Shown in pieces: positions 1 through 6,096 of a stretch of DNA of 6,942 bases (position 1 is its first letter; each line of letters starts with the position of its first letter). The notes below the pieces were generated by a model, which did no database searches, had not been told where the DNA came from, and saw only the letters and a program-made list of their open reading frames with translations. This DNA comes from Defluviitaleaceae bacterium (lineage in GTDB: Bacteria; Bacillota; Clostridia; Lachnospirales; WRAX01), in NCBI GenBank assembly GCA_009781815.1, contig WQVB01000065.1, positions 1 to 6,942 on the forward strand, given 5' to 3'. A program made the translations under genes and the position numbers.

Positions 1-1257
1 AAAATCTGAAGGAGAAAAAGGGAAGGCTAAATTGCCAGCGGTAGACTTTCGCCCCTCGTAGCCAAAGTGCAAGAGAGTGGAGCGAGCAAAAGAGCATATG
101 GTGTCAGCAATATCTCTTGTAGAGCCTATAGCCTCAATCACAATGCCTATTTCACGTGGAGCATGGGTGCTATTCCCATAAAAAGATGCCCCGACCCCTG
201 CTCCATATATCTTAAAATCCAAGTAAAAATCCGTTAAATTTTTGAAGTTATCCGCAACTTTTGCCTTAACTTCTTTTATAATGTCATCAAATTTGCTTAT
301 CATTATAGGGTCGCAGGTAGCGGCTATAGATATGGTGCGGTGGCCAACCAGCTTTGCCCCCTCAAGCTTTACATAATTTGCCCCTTCATCTGGCACAAAG
401 CGGCTACCTCGCACCACAACCGCATCCCCTTTTTGCTCAAACCTAGTTTGAGTAAGGTCTAGCACACCCCCAGGGCCAGGGAGGATAGTAGGGCTTGATT
501 TTTCATAAAGGGTATGAGCCGCAACCGACGTAATCGTGCATTTGCGGGCAGGGTTTAAAGTTTGCAGCTCAAAATGGTCATCTCGCAAAATGCCTAGCAT
601 GCAATCGCTGCCACTGCCTGGCGTGGCTGCAATAGCGGCACATTCTAAAATCTTGCCCATGTGAAGGGCAAGGCCAGCATCAAAGCCCGCTCGAATGGCG
701 GGGGCTGCAAACACCGATGGGTCATAGCTACGCCCTGCAACAATAACGTTTACCCCTGCGTCCAGCGCCTTTATAAACGGTGCTTCCCCCATTTGTGCCA
801 CGATATTTGTGCTGTTTTGTATATCATCCACATTAGGCACAGGTGCGGCTGTCATAGCTTTTAGCTTGCCTGCTTCTAAGCTTTGCAACACCATATTAGT
901 GTCGATTTGTGATGAAATTATAGCCATTTTCATGGTCAGGCCCTTCTCACGGGCGATTTCTTTAACAATATCCACATTCCACGCCAAGTGGCTATCTGCC
1001 CCAGCCCCGCCAGCAGAGCCTATGATGACGGGTATGCCCTCTTTGCAACCCGCCTCAAGCATATATTCCAAATCACGCTTGACGGCGCCCCTATCGGTGA
1101 AGGACTTTCCGCTGCCAAGGTAATATGGCCCAGGGTCGGTAGAGCCTGCATCAACGGCTATAACGTCAGGCTTAGCACTCATGCCCGCCTCAAAAGACGC
1201 CTGAGGAAAGCCATAACCCAAAATAGCCGTGGTAGATAAAATTTTAAACTCCCTCAT
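1..1257 (-). CDS. AtuA family (DUF1446) protein, C-terminus cut by window edge
   Basis: Open for 419 codons from ATG at 1257 down to base 1 with no stop, so it is partial at its C-terminal end. The protein begins MREFKILSTTAILGYGFP. Segments I associate with the AtuA/DUF1446 family are DAGSTDPGPYYLGSG (residues 36-50), IIGSAGGAGA (78-87), GRSYDPS (175-181) and HMGKILEC (199-206). The name comes from the acyclic terpene utilisation cluster of Pseudomonas, but the reaction of the family is not established and nothing here suggests terpene use. Members are usually around 450 residues, so perhaps a few dozen residues are missing. The start overlaps the end of the MBL-fold gene by 14 bases, and a GGAG lies 10 bases upstream inside that gene, which suggests translational coupling. 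AtuA-like genes occur near methylaspartate ammonia-lyase genes in some anaerobes as far as I recall, which fits the gene at 4830-6074. Family assignment is fairly sure; function is unknown. Confidence 0.85.
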   Translation of the reverse strand, partial: MREFKILSTTAILGYGFPQASFEAGMSAKPDVIAVDAGSTDPGPYYLGSGKSFTDRGAVKRDLEYMLEAGCKEGIPVIIGSAGGAGADSHLAWNVDIVKEIAREKGLTMKMAIISSQIDTNMVLQSLEAGKLKAMTAAPVPNVDDIQNSTNIVAQMGEAPFIKALDAGVNVIVAGRSYDPSVFAAPAIRAGFDAGLALHMGKILECAAIAATPGSGSDCMLGILRDDHFELQTLNPARKCTITSVAAHTLYEKSSPTILPGPGGVLDLTQTRFEQKGDAVVVRGSRFVPDEGANYVKLEGAKLVGHRTISIAATCDPIMISKFDDIIKEVKAKVADNFKNLTDFYLDFKIYGAGVGASFYGNSTHAPREIGIVIEAIGSTRDIADTICSFARSTLLHFGYEGRKSTAGNLAFPFSPSDF

Positions 1258-1909
1258 TTTTAGCAAGCTCCTCTTCCATTATCTCAAAAAACTCCTTGCC
1301 AACAACCACATTGTGGCCAGAAACACAATGGGCAACGTCCAATGCCTTATACGCCTGCAGGCTCTTTTTAAGGGATTCCGCAGTGTCATATATAACTGGC
1401 AATACCTCATCCATGGTGTCGCCGATGTTGTCCCCCGCATTTAGCACGCCGTCGACCTCATCAAAAACACTTATGCCATCTGCCGTGTGGCCTGGTGTGT
1501 AAAAAAGCTTAATTTTATCGTCTTCAAAGTATATTTCATCATCAAATGTCAAGTTAGGCATTTTAAGCTTGGCCTCACCTTTGATAAAGCTTTTGTGCTT
1601 CTCCAAAGCACTATCCCAAGTATCTTTTATATATTCTATCGCCCTTTTGTTGGCGATGATTATAGCATCATCAAAACAAAAATTACCCCATATATGATCC
1701 CAATGAAAGTGAGTATTTATCACCACTAAGGGCTTGTTGTTCTCCTTCAGATATTCCTTAACATATTCCATATCGCCTGAGCCGCAGCCCGTGTCAATCA
1801 AATAATTGCGATGCTCCCCCAATATCAAATGGATATTAAGCCCGCATCCCCACTCTTCAAGAAAACGCCTAAAAATAACACTTCGTGTGCCTATTTTGAT
1901 AATCTCCAT
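1244..1909 (-). CDS. MBL-fold metallo-hydrolase
   Basis: A 221-residue cytoplasmic protein of the metallo-beta-lactamase fold. The metal-binding signature THFHWDH is at residues 66-72 (H67, H69, D71, H72), followed by GH141T, AGD160 and SGH199, which together give the full set of ligands for a two-metal site. Small members of this fold are mostly thioesterases, lactonases or glyoxalase II-like hydrolases; the substrate cannot be read from the sequence. The reading frame is open up to a GTG at 1918, but that GTG overlaps the ribosome binding site, while ATG at 1909 lies 8 bases after AAAGGAG, so ATG 1909 is chosen. The last 14 bases overlap the start of the AtuA-family gene, so the two are very probably co-translated and may act on the same pathway intermediate. 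The upstream gap contains the structured repeat element at 1980-2191. Confidence 0.92.
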   Translation of the reverse strand: MEIIKIGTRSVIFRRFLEEWGCGLNIHLILGEHRNYLIDTGCGSGDMEYVKEYLKENNKPLVVINTHFHWDHIWGNFCFDDAIIIANKRAIEYIKDTWDSALEKHKSFIKGEAKLKMPNLTFDDEIYFEDDKIKLFYTPGHTADGISVFDEVDGVLNAGDNIGDTMDEVLPVIYDTAESLKKSLQAYKALDVAHCVSGHNVVVGKEFFEIMEEELAKNEGV

Positions 1910-1917
1910 TGCTTTCA

Positions 1918-1924
1918 CTCCTTT
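1918..1924 (-). promoter_or_regulatory. Ribosome binding site deciding the MBL-fold start
   Basis: On the minus strand AAAGGAG occupies 1924-1918. It leaves 8 bases to ATG at 1909 but overlaps the alternative GTG at 1918-1916, so only the ATG can be the real start. Confidence 0.8.
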
Positions 1925-1979
1925 ATTTTATGCGTCGCAAATAATGCAATAGATCTGTTCCTTTGTTATTAGTTGGCAG

Positions 1980-2191
1980 TCGCCCGAAATTTTCATGCCT
2001 TCACTCCCGCCCAAGATATGTCTTCGAGACATAAAACGACGTTTACCCACCCCGTTTCGGCATGAAAATTTCTATCCTTAAAAAGCAACAAGCTCTCAAG
2101 AGTAGTTTTCAGCCTGCCACGGGGTGGGGCGACGCCGAATAATTATAACCATAAATAATAGGGTGGGAGTGGCAGGGCTGAAAACGGGCGA
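1980..2191 (+). repeat. Structured inverted-repeat element, copy 1 (candidate ncRNA or MITE-like element)
   Basis: This 212-bp element fills most of the gap between the NTF2-like and MBL-fold genes. The ends are complementary: TCGCCCG at 1980-1986 and CGGGCGA at 2185-2191. Inside are two hairpin domains. Domain I has the stem AAATTTTCATGCC (1987-1999) with 2059-2071, a perfect 13 bp. Domain II has the stem GTTTTCAGCCTGCCAC (2105-2120) with 2169-2185, with one bulged G. Domain I encloses two C-rich tracts, 2003-2012 and 2046-2054, plus a small hairpin at 2017-2033. Domain II encloses G-rich tracts 2120-2128 and 2161-2170. Tract 2003-2012 pairs with 2161-2170 (one G-T) and 2046-2054 pairs perfectly with 2120-2128, so the loops of the two domains can bind each other. 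Its 32-bp core, 2103-2134, is identical to 4731-4762 in copy 2. The plus strand is given because the wobble pairs favour it. I do not recognise the family, and no transposase or nuclease gene is nearby. Confidence 0.85.
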
Positions 2192-2194
2192 TGC

Positions 2195-2566
2195 TTATTT
2201 TAATGTGTTTTGGTCTCTAATCAAAAACCATCTATTGTTGATTTTGTTGAATAACAAGCTAAGAAAATATTTTAACTCATAAGGGTTTCCGTCTTCGTCC
2301 AAGTCATGATATATTACATCCAACAACGCGTATCCAACATTGTCAATGGTTATTATATCGAGCATTTTAACATCCATGTGCCAATCTAAATCTTCAAACC
2401 ATCGCTTATGAAAATTTACAACACTCTCAAATCCTTCAATGATATTTCCATTAGGGAGGATTATTATTATATTTTGAGATGGATGTAAAAATTTTGAAAA
2501 TACAGATAAGTCTCTATCCGCAATAGCTTTAAGGTGTACGTTTAAGACACTCTCAAAGTCGTTCAT
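2195..2566 (-). CDS. NTF2/SnoaL-like family protein
   Basis: A 123-residue soluble protein that resembles the NTF2-like (SnoaL/DUF4440) fold: an N-terminal helical region with ESVLNVHLKAIADRDLSVFSKF, then IIEGFESVVNFHKRWFED, and C-terminal strands ending in NNRWFLIRDQNTL. Proteins of this shape form a cone with a hydrophobic pocket; they may be small enzymes or binding proteins, and no catalytic residues can be assigned here. ATG at 2566 lies 8 bases after GGAG, and that ribosome binding site follows directly on the stop codon of the 78-residue gene, so it is the last gene of the tight run from 4389. The gene is AT-rich: my hand count for 2221-2566 gives about 32% GC, below its neighbours. 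This could mark later acquisition. The stop codon lies only 3 bases from the end of repeat element copy 1. Confidence 0.8.
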   Translation of the reverse strand: MNDFESVLNVHLKAIADRDLSVFSKFLHPSQNIIIILPNGNIIEGFESVVNFHKRWFEDLDWHMDVKMLDIITIDNVGYALLDVIYHDLDEDGNPYELKYFLSLLFNKINNRWFLIRDQNTLK

Positions 2567-2578
2567 GTCAGCATCTCC

Positions 2579-2815
2579 TTATTGTTTTTTAAATATTTTT
2601 TCGTTTCCTCTTTTAAAATTGCCAGTTGCCTTTGCCATAATAAGCTGTGCCTCTTTATCTTCTGCATTAGAAATTTTCGCAATAAAATCAGCAGCCTTTT
2701 TACCACTAAGGATGGTTACCTGCCTACCTTCACACGATATAAAAACCTTGCCATCTTTAGTGGCTCGATATGTGAAAACCTCTTCGTCAAGAACGCCTCT
2801 TTTATCTATTGGCAT
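2579..2815 (-). CDS. Conserved small protein of unknown function (78 aa)
   Basis: A short, charged, soluble protein starting MPIDKRGVLDEEVFTYRAT. It has no signal peptide or membrane segment. The middle, GKVFISCEGRQVTILSGKKA (about residues 23-42), looks like a small beta-rich unit, and the C-terminal half, with ISNAEDKEAQLIMAKATGN then KRGNEKIFKK, looks helical and basic. I believe similar small proteins of unknown function are common in clostridia, but I cannot name a family. It is treated as real because it fits exactly between neighbours: its ribosome binding site AAGGAG begins inside the stop codon of the M42 peptidase gene, and its own stop is followed at once by the ribosome binding site of the NTF2-like gene. 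The spacing from GGAG to ATG 2815 is long (13 bases), and I see no better start. Confidence 0.75.
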   Translation of the reverse strand: MPIDKRGVLDEEVFTYRATKDGKVFISCEGRQVTILSGKKAADFIAKISNAEDKEAQLIMAKATGNFKRGNEKIFKKQ

Positions 2816-2832
2816 ATCTATTTTAAATCTCC

Positions 2833-3864
2833 TTATTTTGTAAGGTATAATTGTAATAACTTGAAGGTATTCTCCGCCGCCTTCATATGGCTACGCTCCA
2901 TACCGTGGCTGGCTGCAACCCCAGGGCCTATTAAAGCCCCTTTAAAATCATGCCCAGCACGCCATGCGGCTGATACATCTGACCCATACATGGGGTATAT
3001 ATCCACAGCAAAGTTAAGCCCTGCCCCCTTCGCAAGGCTAATAAGTCTGCTTGTTAGCTCATAATCATAAGGCCCAGAGCTATCCTTAGCACAAATAGAC
3101 ACGTCATATTCGGTGCAGGTTAAATCATCACCGATACAGCCCATGTCTACCGCCACAAACTCGTCTATCTCACAAGGCACATGTGCCAAGCCATGCCCAA
3201 CCTCTTCATATGTAGAAAAAACCACGCAAACATTATACTTTGGCGTGATACCCTCGTCTTTAAAGCCTTTAAGGAGCGTTAAAATAATAGCCACAGACAT
3301 TTTGTCGTCTAAAAATCGGCTTTTAATAAAGCCCTTATCGGTTATTTGGGTTTTAGGGTCATAACATATAAAATCTCCAGCCAAAATGCCAAGCTTTTTT
3401 GTATCGTCGGCATTTTTCACCTCTTCATCAAGCTTTACATGCATGGTTTTCGCCTCTCGCTTTAAGCTCCCCGCATCTTCATAAACATGGCTTGATGTGG
3501 CGTTTGACAATATAGTGCCTGTGTATACATTGCCGCAACGGGTATACACCTTGCAATACTCCCCGTCAAGGGTAGGCAAAATAGACCCGCCAACCTTAGA
3601 AAAGGTCAATGTGCCATCTCCATTAAAACCACGCACAACAAGGCCTAGGGTGTCTACATGGGCAGATATACCAAGGGTCTTTGTTTTATCCATCCCCTCA
3701 ACATCTATCACCACATTACCCTTTTTGGTAGTGGTTGTTTTATATCCAGCCTCAGAGGCAAGCTCTTGCAGCCTCTCGCAAACCTTTGTGGTGTAGCCCG
3801 TGGGGCTGTCTATAGCTAAAATCTCACAAAGTGTATTTTTAAAATATTCAATGTTAAAATTCAT
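2833..3864 (-). CDS. M42 family metallo-aminopeptidase
   Basis: A 343-residue cytoplasmic peptidase of family M42 (glutamyl aminopeptidase/deblocking aminopeptidase type), usual length for the family. These enzymes form large shells with two metal ions per active site and trim short peptides from the N-terminus. Visible active-site segments are SAHVDTLG (H69, D71), KSRFLDDKMSVA (D186/D187, bridging metal ligand), STYEEVGHG (E220 base, E221 ligand), AVDMG (D240) and ASHGMERSH (H320 ligand, H326), so the site looks intact. Some family members were once annotated as endoglucanases; there is no reason to believe that here. A GTG at 3870 could extend the frame by two residues, but it is only 2 bases from the ribosome binding site, while ATG at 3864 is 8 bases away, so ATG is used. 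It follows the deaminase gene after 18 bases and is probably in the same transcript. Confidence 0.95.
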   Translation of the reverse strand: MNFNIEYFKNTLCEILAIDSPTGYTTKVCERLQELASEAGYKTTTTKKGNVVIDVEGMDKTKTLGISAHVDTLGLVVRGFNGDGTLTFSKVGGSILPTLDGEYCKVYTRCGNVYTGTILSNATSSHVYEDAGSLKREAKTMHVKLDEEVKNADDTKKLGILAGDFICYDPKTQITDKGFIKSRFLDDKMSVAIILTLLKGFKDEGITPKYNVCVVFSTYEEVGHGLAHVPCEIDEFVAVDMGCIGDDLTCTEYDVSICAKDSSGPYDYELTSRLISLAKGAGLNFAVDIYPMYGSDVSAAWRAGHDFKGALIGPGVAASHGMERSHMKAAENTFKLLQLYLTK

Positions 3865-3872
3865 AATCACTT

Positions 3873-3878
3873 CTCCTT
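3873..3878 (-). promoter_or_regulatory. Ribosome binding site deciding the M42 peptidase start
   Basis: AAGGAG on the minus strand at 3878-3873, just after the deaminase stop codon. It stands 8 bases before ATG 3864 and 2 bases before the in-frame GTG 3870, supporting the ATG. Confidence 0.8.
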
Positions 3879-3882
3879 ATGC

Positions 3883-4389
3883 TTATAATGCGGCTAAAGT
3901 TGCCGCAAACACCGCCCCAGGCTTGCCTTCGTTTTGTGTAGCATACTTGTGAAACAGCTCTATGCTATTTTCACGCAACAAGCTTTTATGCACCTTAGGG
4001 AAGGTATAGGCCGAAAGGCCAGCTACATTTCGTTTTTTAAGCTCCCCTTCTACAAGGTCTACAGCCCCGTCTTCAGGAGCTTCTAAAGCATAGTAGACTT
4101 GACCTATAAAGCTTGACATAGCCATGCCAAGGCACATAAGGCACGGCTCAAGGTTTGTATATAGTTCCAGCTGAGAGCGTGTTTTAAGGGGCAGTTTTTT
4201 CATATCTGCATCCATTAATGCTTTTTGCTCAGCATGAACCAACCACCTTCCATCAGCTCGCTCTGTTGTGTATGCTGAGGAGATAAGCTCATCACCGTGA
4301 TAGATGGCAGCGGCAATAGGCAACTCTCCGCTTTCTAATGCCCTCTCCGCCAAATCAATCACAAATTGCATTTTTTCCATAGGCTCCAT
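3883..4389 (-). CDS. Nucleoside/cytidine deaminase-family protein
   Basis: A 168-residue protein of the zinc-dependent cytidine/deoxycytidylate deaminase superfamily. The zinc site and catalytic glutamate are HAE at residues 52-54 and PCLMC at 82-86, with the aromatic/hydrophobic segments GELPIAAAIYHGDELIS (21-37) and LELYTNLEPC leading into them. Such proteins hydrolyse an amino group from a base, nucleoside or nucleotide, or from an adenosine in tRNA. The C-terminal half (ALEAPEDGAVDLVEG onward) does not show the features I would expect of the tRNA-editing enzyme TadA, so a free base or nucleoside is more likely, but the substrate is not determined. ATG 4389 has GGAG 10 bases upstream; two further in-frame ATGs follow closely and fit less well. 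It is the first gene of the tight four-gene run, just after repeat element copy 2. Confidence 0.88.
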   Translation of the reverse strand: MEPMEKMQFVIDLAERALESGELPIAAAIYHGDELISSAYTTERADGRWLVHAEQKALMDADMKKLPLKTRSQLELYTNLEPCLMCLGMAMSSFIGQVYYALEAPEDGAVDLVEGELKKRNVAGLSAYTFPKVHKSLLRENSIELFHKYATQNEGKPGAVFAATLAAL

Positions 4390-4419
4390 GACACAACGTC
4401 TCCTTCATTGGGATTTGTT

Positions 4420-4440
4420 TCGATATTCATCATATATCGA
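4420..4440. other. Small hairpin upstream of the deaminase gene
   Basis: TCGATAT (4420-4426) and ATATCGA (4434-4440) form a 7-bp stem with a 7-base loop, about 30 bases before the deaminase start and 7 bases from the left end of repeat element copy 2. It could lie in the 5' leader of the deaminase mRNA or be part of the repeat's flank. It is weak and AT-rich, and no function is claimed. Confidence 0.4.
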
Positions 4441-4447
4441 TTAGAAG

Positions 4448-4813
4448 TCGCCCGAAATTCCCTGCAGCCAACTCCCGCCCGATATAGCCGTTTAACTCGA
4501 AAATACCTACACATCCACGAGGATTTTTGTTCTAAGGCAAAATGAAGAAAATCGCAGTGTGCTATAGGCACATAAGATTTTTTTCATGAAGCATTAGAAC
4601 AAAAAGACCGCGGAGATGTGGGTGTTTTTGAGTTAAACAGCTATATATCCCTTCGAGGTCTATAGCGACGTTTACCCGCCCCGTTGTCAGCAGGGAATTT
4701 CTATCCTTAGGGATGATGTCCTCTCGAGAATAGTTTTCAGCCTGCCACGGGGTGGGGCGACGATAGCACTATTCGATGATAACACTTCGGGTGGGAGTGG
4801 CAGGCTGAAAACG
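4448..4813 (+). repeat. Structured inverted-repeat element, copy 2, carrying a nested palindrome
   Basis: This is the second copy of the element at 1980-2191, in the same orientation, in the gap between methylaspartate ammonia-lyase and the deaminase. It keeps the left end TCGCCCG (4448-4454). The domain I stem is AAATTCCCTGC (4455-4465) with 4690-4700, a perfect 11 bp of different sequence from copy 1. The domain II stem is GTTTTCAGCCTGCCAC (4733-4748) with 4797-4812, a perfect 16 bp. The two inter-loop helices are 4471-4480 with 4789-4798 and 4675-4683 with 4748-4756, each with one G-T pair. A small ATCC/GGAT hairpin (4703-4714) lies between the domains. The right end diverges after GAAAACG and lacks the CGGGCGA found in copy 1, so this copy may be trimmed at that end. 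Bases 4731-4762 are identical to 2103-2134. Removing the nested palindrome (4487-4641) leaves 211 bp against 212 bp in copy 1. Confidence 0.85.
4487..4641. mobile_element. Nested 155-bp palindromic insertion (MITE-like), flanked by TATA
   Basis: A long imperfect palindrome lies where copy 1 has only a short hairpin. The left end GCCGTTTAACTC matches the reverse complement of the right end, GCTGTTTAACTC, at 11 of 12 positions. The likeness continues inwards through AAAATACCTACACATCC and on to TTTTTGTTCTA near 4524-4534, which is exactly complementary to 4595-4605, and ends in a GTGC/GCAC tip. It contains no plausible gene. TATA stands directly on both sides (4483-4486 and 4642-4645), as expected of a target duplication, though TATA is easily found by chance in AT-rich flanks. 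The next hairpin, TATATCCCT-TCG-AGGTCTATA, lies just to its right and corresponds to the TATGTCT-TCG-AGACATA hairpin of copy 1, which supports insertion into that hairpin. Confidence 0.7.
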
Positions 4814-4829
4814 CCCTATCTGCACACTC

Positions 4830-6074
4830 CTACTTCTTCCCAACAACATCCTTCAAAGCAAGCACACGTTTCATTTCATTATGACAAATCAAATACCCCT
4901 CATCCACACCCATGCCAGGCTTGGCAAGCATTTGGATCGGGTTTGTAGCCATTGCAATATGTGCACAAATCTGCGCAGACCTATCCGTCTCGTTACAAGA
5001 ACCCCCAAGGTAAGCCCCCATGCCGTTTTGTTGGCAATACAACACCGCCTCGATAGAGTTGTTGATGCCACCAAGGTCAGGCGTCTTTATCTGTGCCATG
5101 TGCCCTGCTTTAGCATCAGCAAAATCCTTAACATCTTGAAGGGTGTTGCACCATTCATCCGCCACAAGCTCTACATTTATGCCCTTTTTCTCTTGCAGCT
5201 CTCTAATCTTTTTCAAAGCCTTGATTTGACCCTTTACCGAGCCTGCGTCAACGGGCCCTTCAATGCGTATTCTAAAAGGCAATGCCTTTTCTTCTAAAAT
5301 GCCGATATAATCCGTAAGAGCATCATAATCCGTGCCAAAAATCTCCCCAAGCATACCATAAACATCTAGGTGAATAACGGGCTTGTAGTTAGCATCCACA
5401 CGCACCTCATATATACGGTTGCGAAGCCACAGCACATACTCAAGCAGCTTCTCGCCCTTTTTGCCCGCCTTTTCAATATTGTTAAAAAGAGCATGAGGCA
5501 ACACCTCTGCAGATTTTAAAATCATCTTATCTGCCTGCAAATAACGTGCATCGCCACTTTGGCTAAATAGAGGGATGATGTCGCTAGCAATAGTCGTTTC
5601 ATACTCTTCCGCAATAACTTGAGCCATAAGCTTGTTTTGGCTTTTTGTCACAGCATCTAAAGCCGCTTGGGTAATGCCATAGCGTATGCCTGTGTGGAGC
5701 AGCTTGCCCCCAGCCACAATGCTATCAAGCTCTTTTGCCATCTCTCTAAAAGTGGTTATCTCTCTACCCACAAGCAATGGCTTTACAAATTTTTCAATAA
5801 CAGGGATGAACTCATTAGCTAAAAACAAAGGGTCCCGCCCACTTGCTCCAGAATATTGCACAGCAGCACAATCTCCATGAGCCACCTGCCCATCTTCAAG
5901 CACAAACATAACCGATATAGCCTCACCAGGCAGGCGGATGCTTCTAAAGCCCTCCGTTACTGGGTCGCCCTTGTAGGCTCCACCATCCTCCACCGCATGG
6001 GTTTTTATTGCCTTTTGGTCATCAAAGAAAAAGCCAGAGCGGCCAGCAGTGCATATAACATCAACAATCTTCAT
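4830..6074 (-). CDS. mal: Methylaspartate ammonia-lyase (3-methylaspartase)
   Basis: A 414-residue protein of normal family length. It removes ammonia from L-threo-3-methylaspartate to give mesaconate, the second step of the glutamate mutase pathway of glutamate fermentation. It is an enolase-superfamily enzyme needing magnesium and potassium. It aligns from end to end, within about one residue, with the Clostridium tetanomorphum enzyme as I remember it: HGDCAAVQYSGASGRDPLF (66-84), FSQSGD (170-175), PHALFNN with H194, metal ligands D237 (HLDVYG), E272 (IEGPVD) and D306 (VADEWCNT), the catalytic lysine K330 in AQIKTPDLGG, GGSCNET (357-363) and KPGMGVDEG. All key residues are present. ATG 6074 follows AAGGAG by 8 bases. 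It lies 47 bases after the PP-loop ATPase gene, with the 31-bp repeat between them. Glutamate mutase genes, the usual partners, are not in the window. The 3' end lies 16 bases from repeat element copy 2. Confidence 0.97.
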   Translation of the reverse strand: MKIVDVICTAGRSGFFFDDQKAIKTHAVEDGGAYKGDPVTEGFRSIRLPGEAISVMFVLEDGQVAHGDCAAVQYSGASGRDPLFLANEFIPVIEKFVKPLLVGREITTFREMAKELDSIVAGGKLLHTGIRYGITQAALDAVTKSQNKLMAQVIAEEYETTIASDIIPLFSQSGDARYLQADKMILKSAEVLPHALFNNIEKAGKKGEKLLEYVLWLRNRIYEVRVDANYKPVIHLDVYGMLGEIFGTDYDALTDYIGILEEKALPFRIRIEGPVDAGSVKGQIKALKKIRELQEKKGINVELVADEWCNTLQDVKDFADAKAGHMAQIKTPDLGGINNSIEAVLYCQQNGMGAYLGGSCNETDRSAQICAHIAMATNPIQMLAKPGMGVDEGYLICHNEMKRVLALKDVVGKK

Positions 6075-6096
6075 ATCTATTTCTCCTTTTTTAATT

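Noticed and set aside
1916..1918. GTG start for the MBL-fold gene
   Set aside because: The codon overlaps the ribosome binding site; ATG at 1909 has correct spacing.
1980..2191. Integron attC site or CRISPR repeat
   Set aside because: There is no regular repeat-spacer pattern, no integrase-type core site pair that I can recognise, and no cassette structure.
2582..3064. Plus-strand open frame of 160 codons
   Set aside because: It runs antisense through the 78-residue gene and the 3' end of the M42 peptidase gene and looks like a shadow frame.
4359..4571. Minus-strand open frame of 70 codons across the deaminase start and repeat element copy 2
   Set aside because: It overlaps the well-supported deaminase start in another frame, and most of it lies in inverted-repeat DNA; the protein has no recognisable feature.
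4733..4812. Domain II stem as a terminator of the lyase gene
   Set aside because: No U-rich tract follows the stem on the minus strand, and the stem belongs to a larger repeated structure.
4881..5297. Plus-strand open frame of 138 codons
   Set aside because: It lies wholly inside methylaspartate ammonia-lyase, on the opposite strand, and has no convincing protein features.
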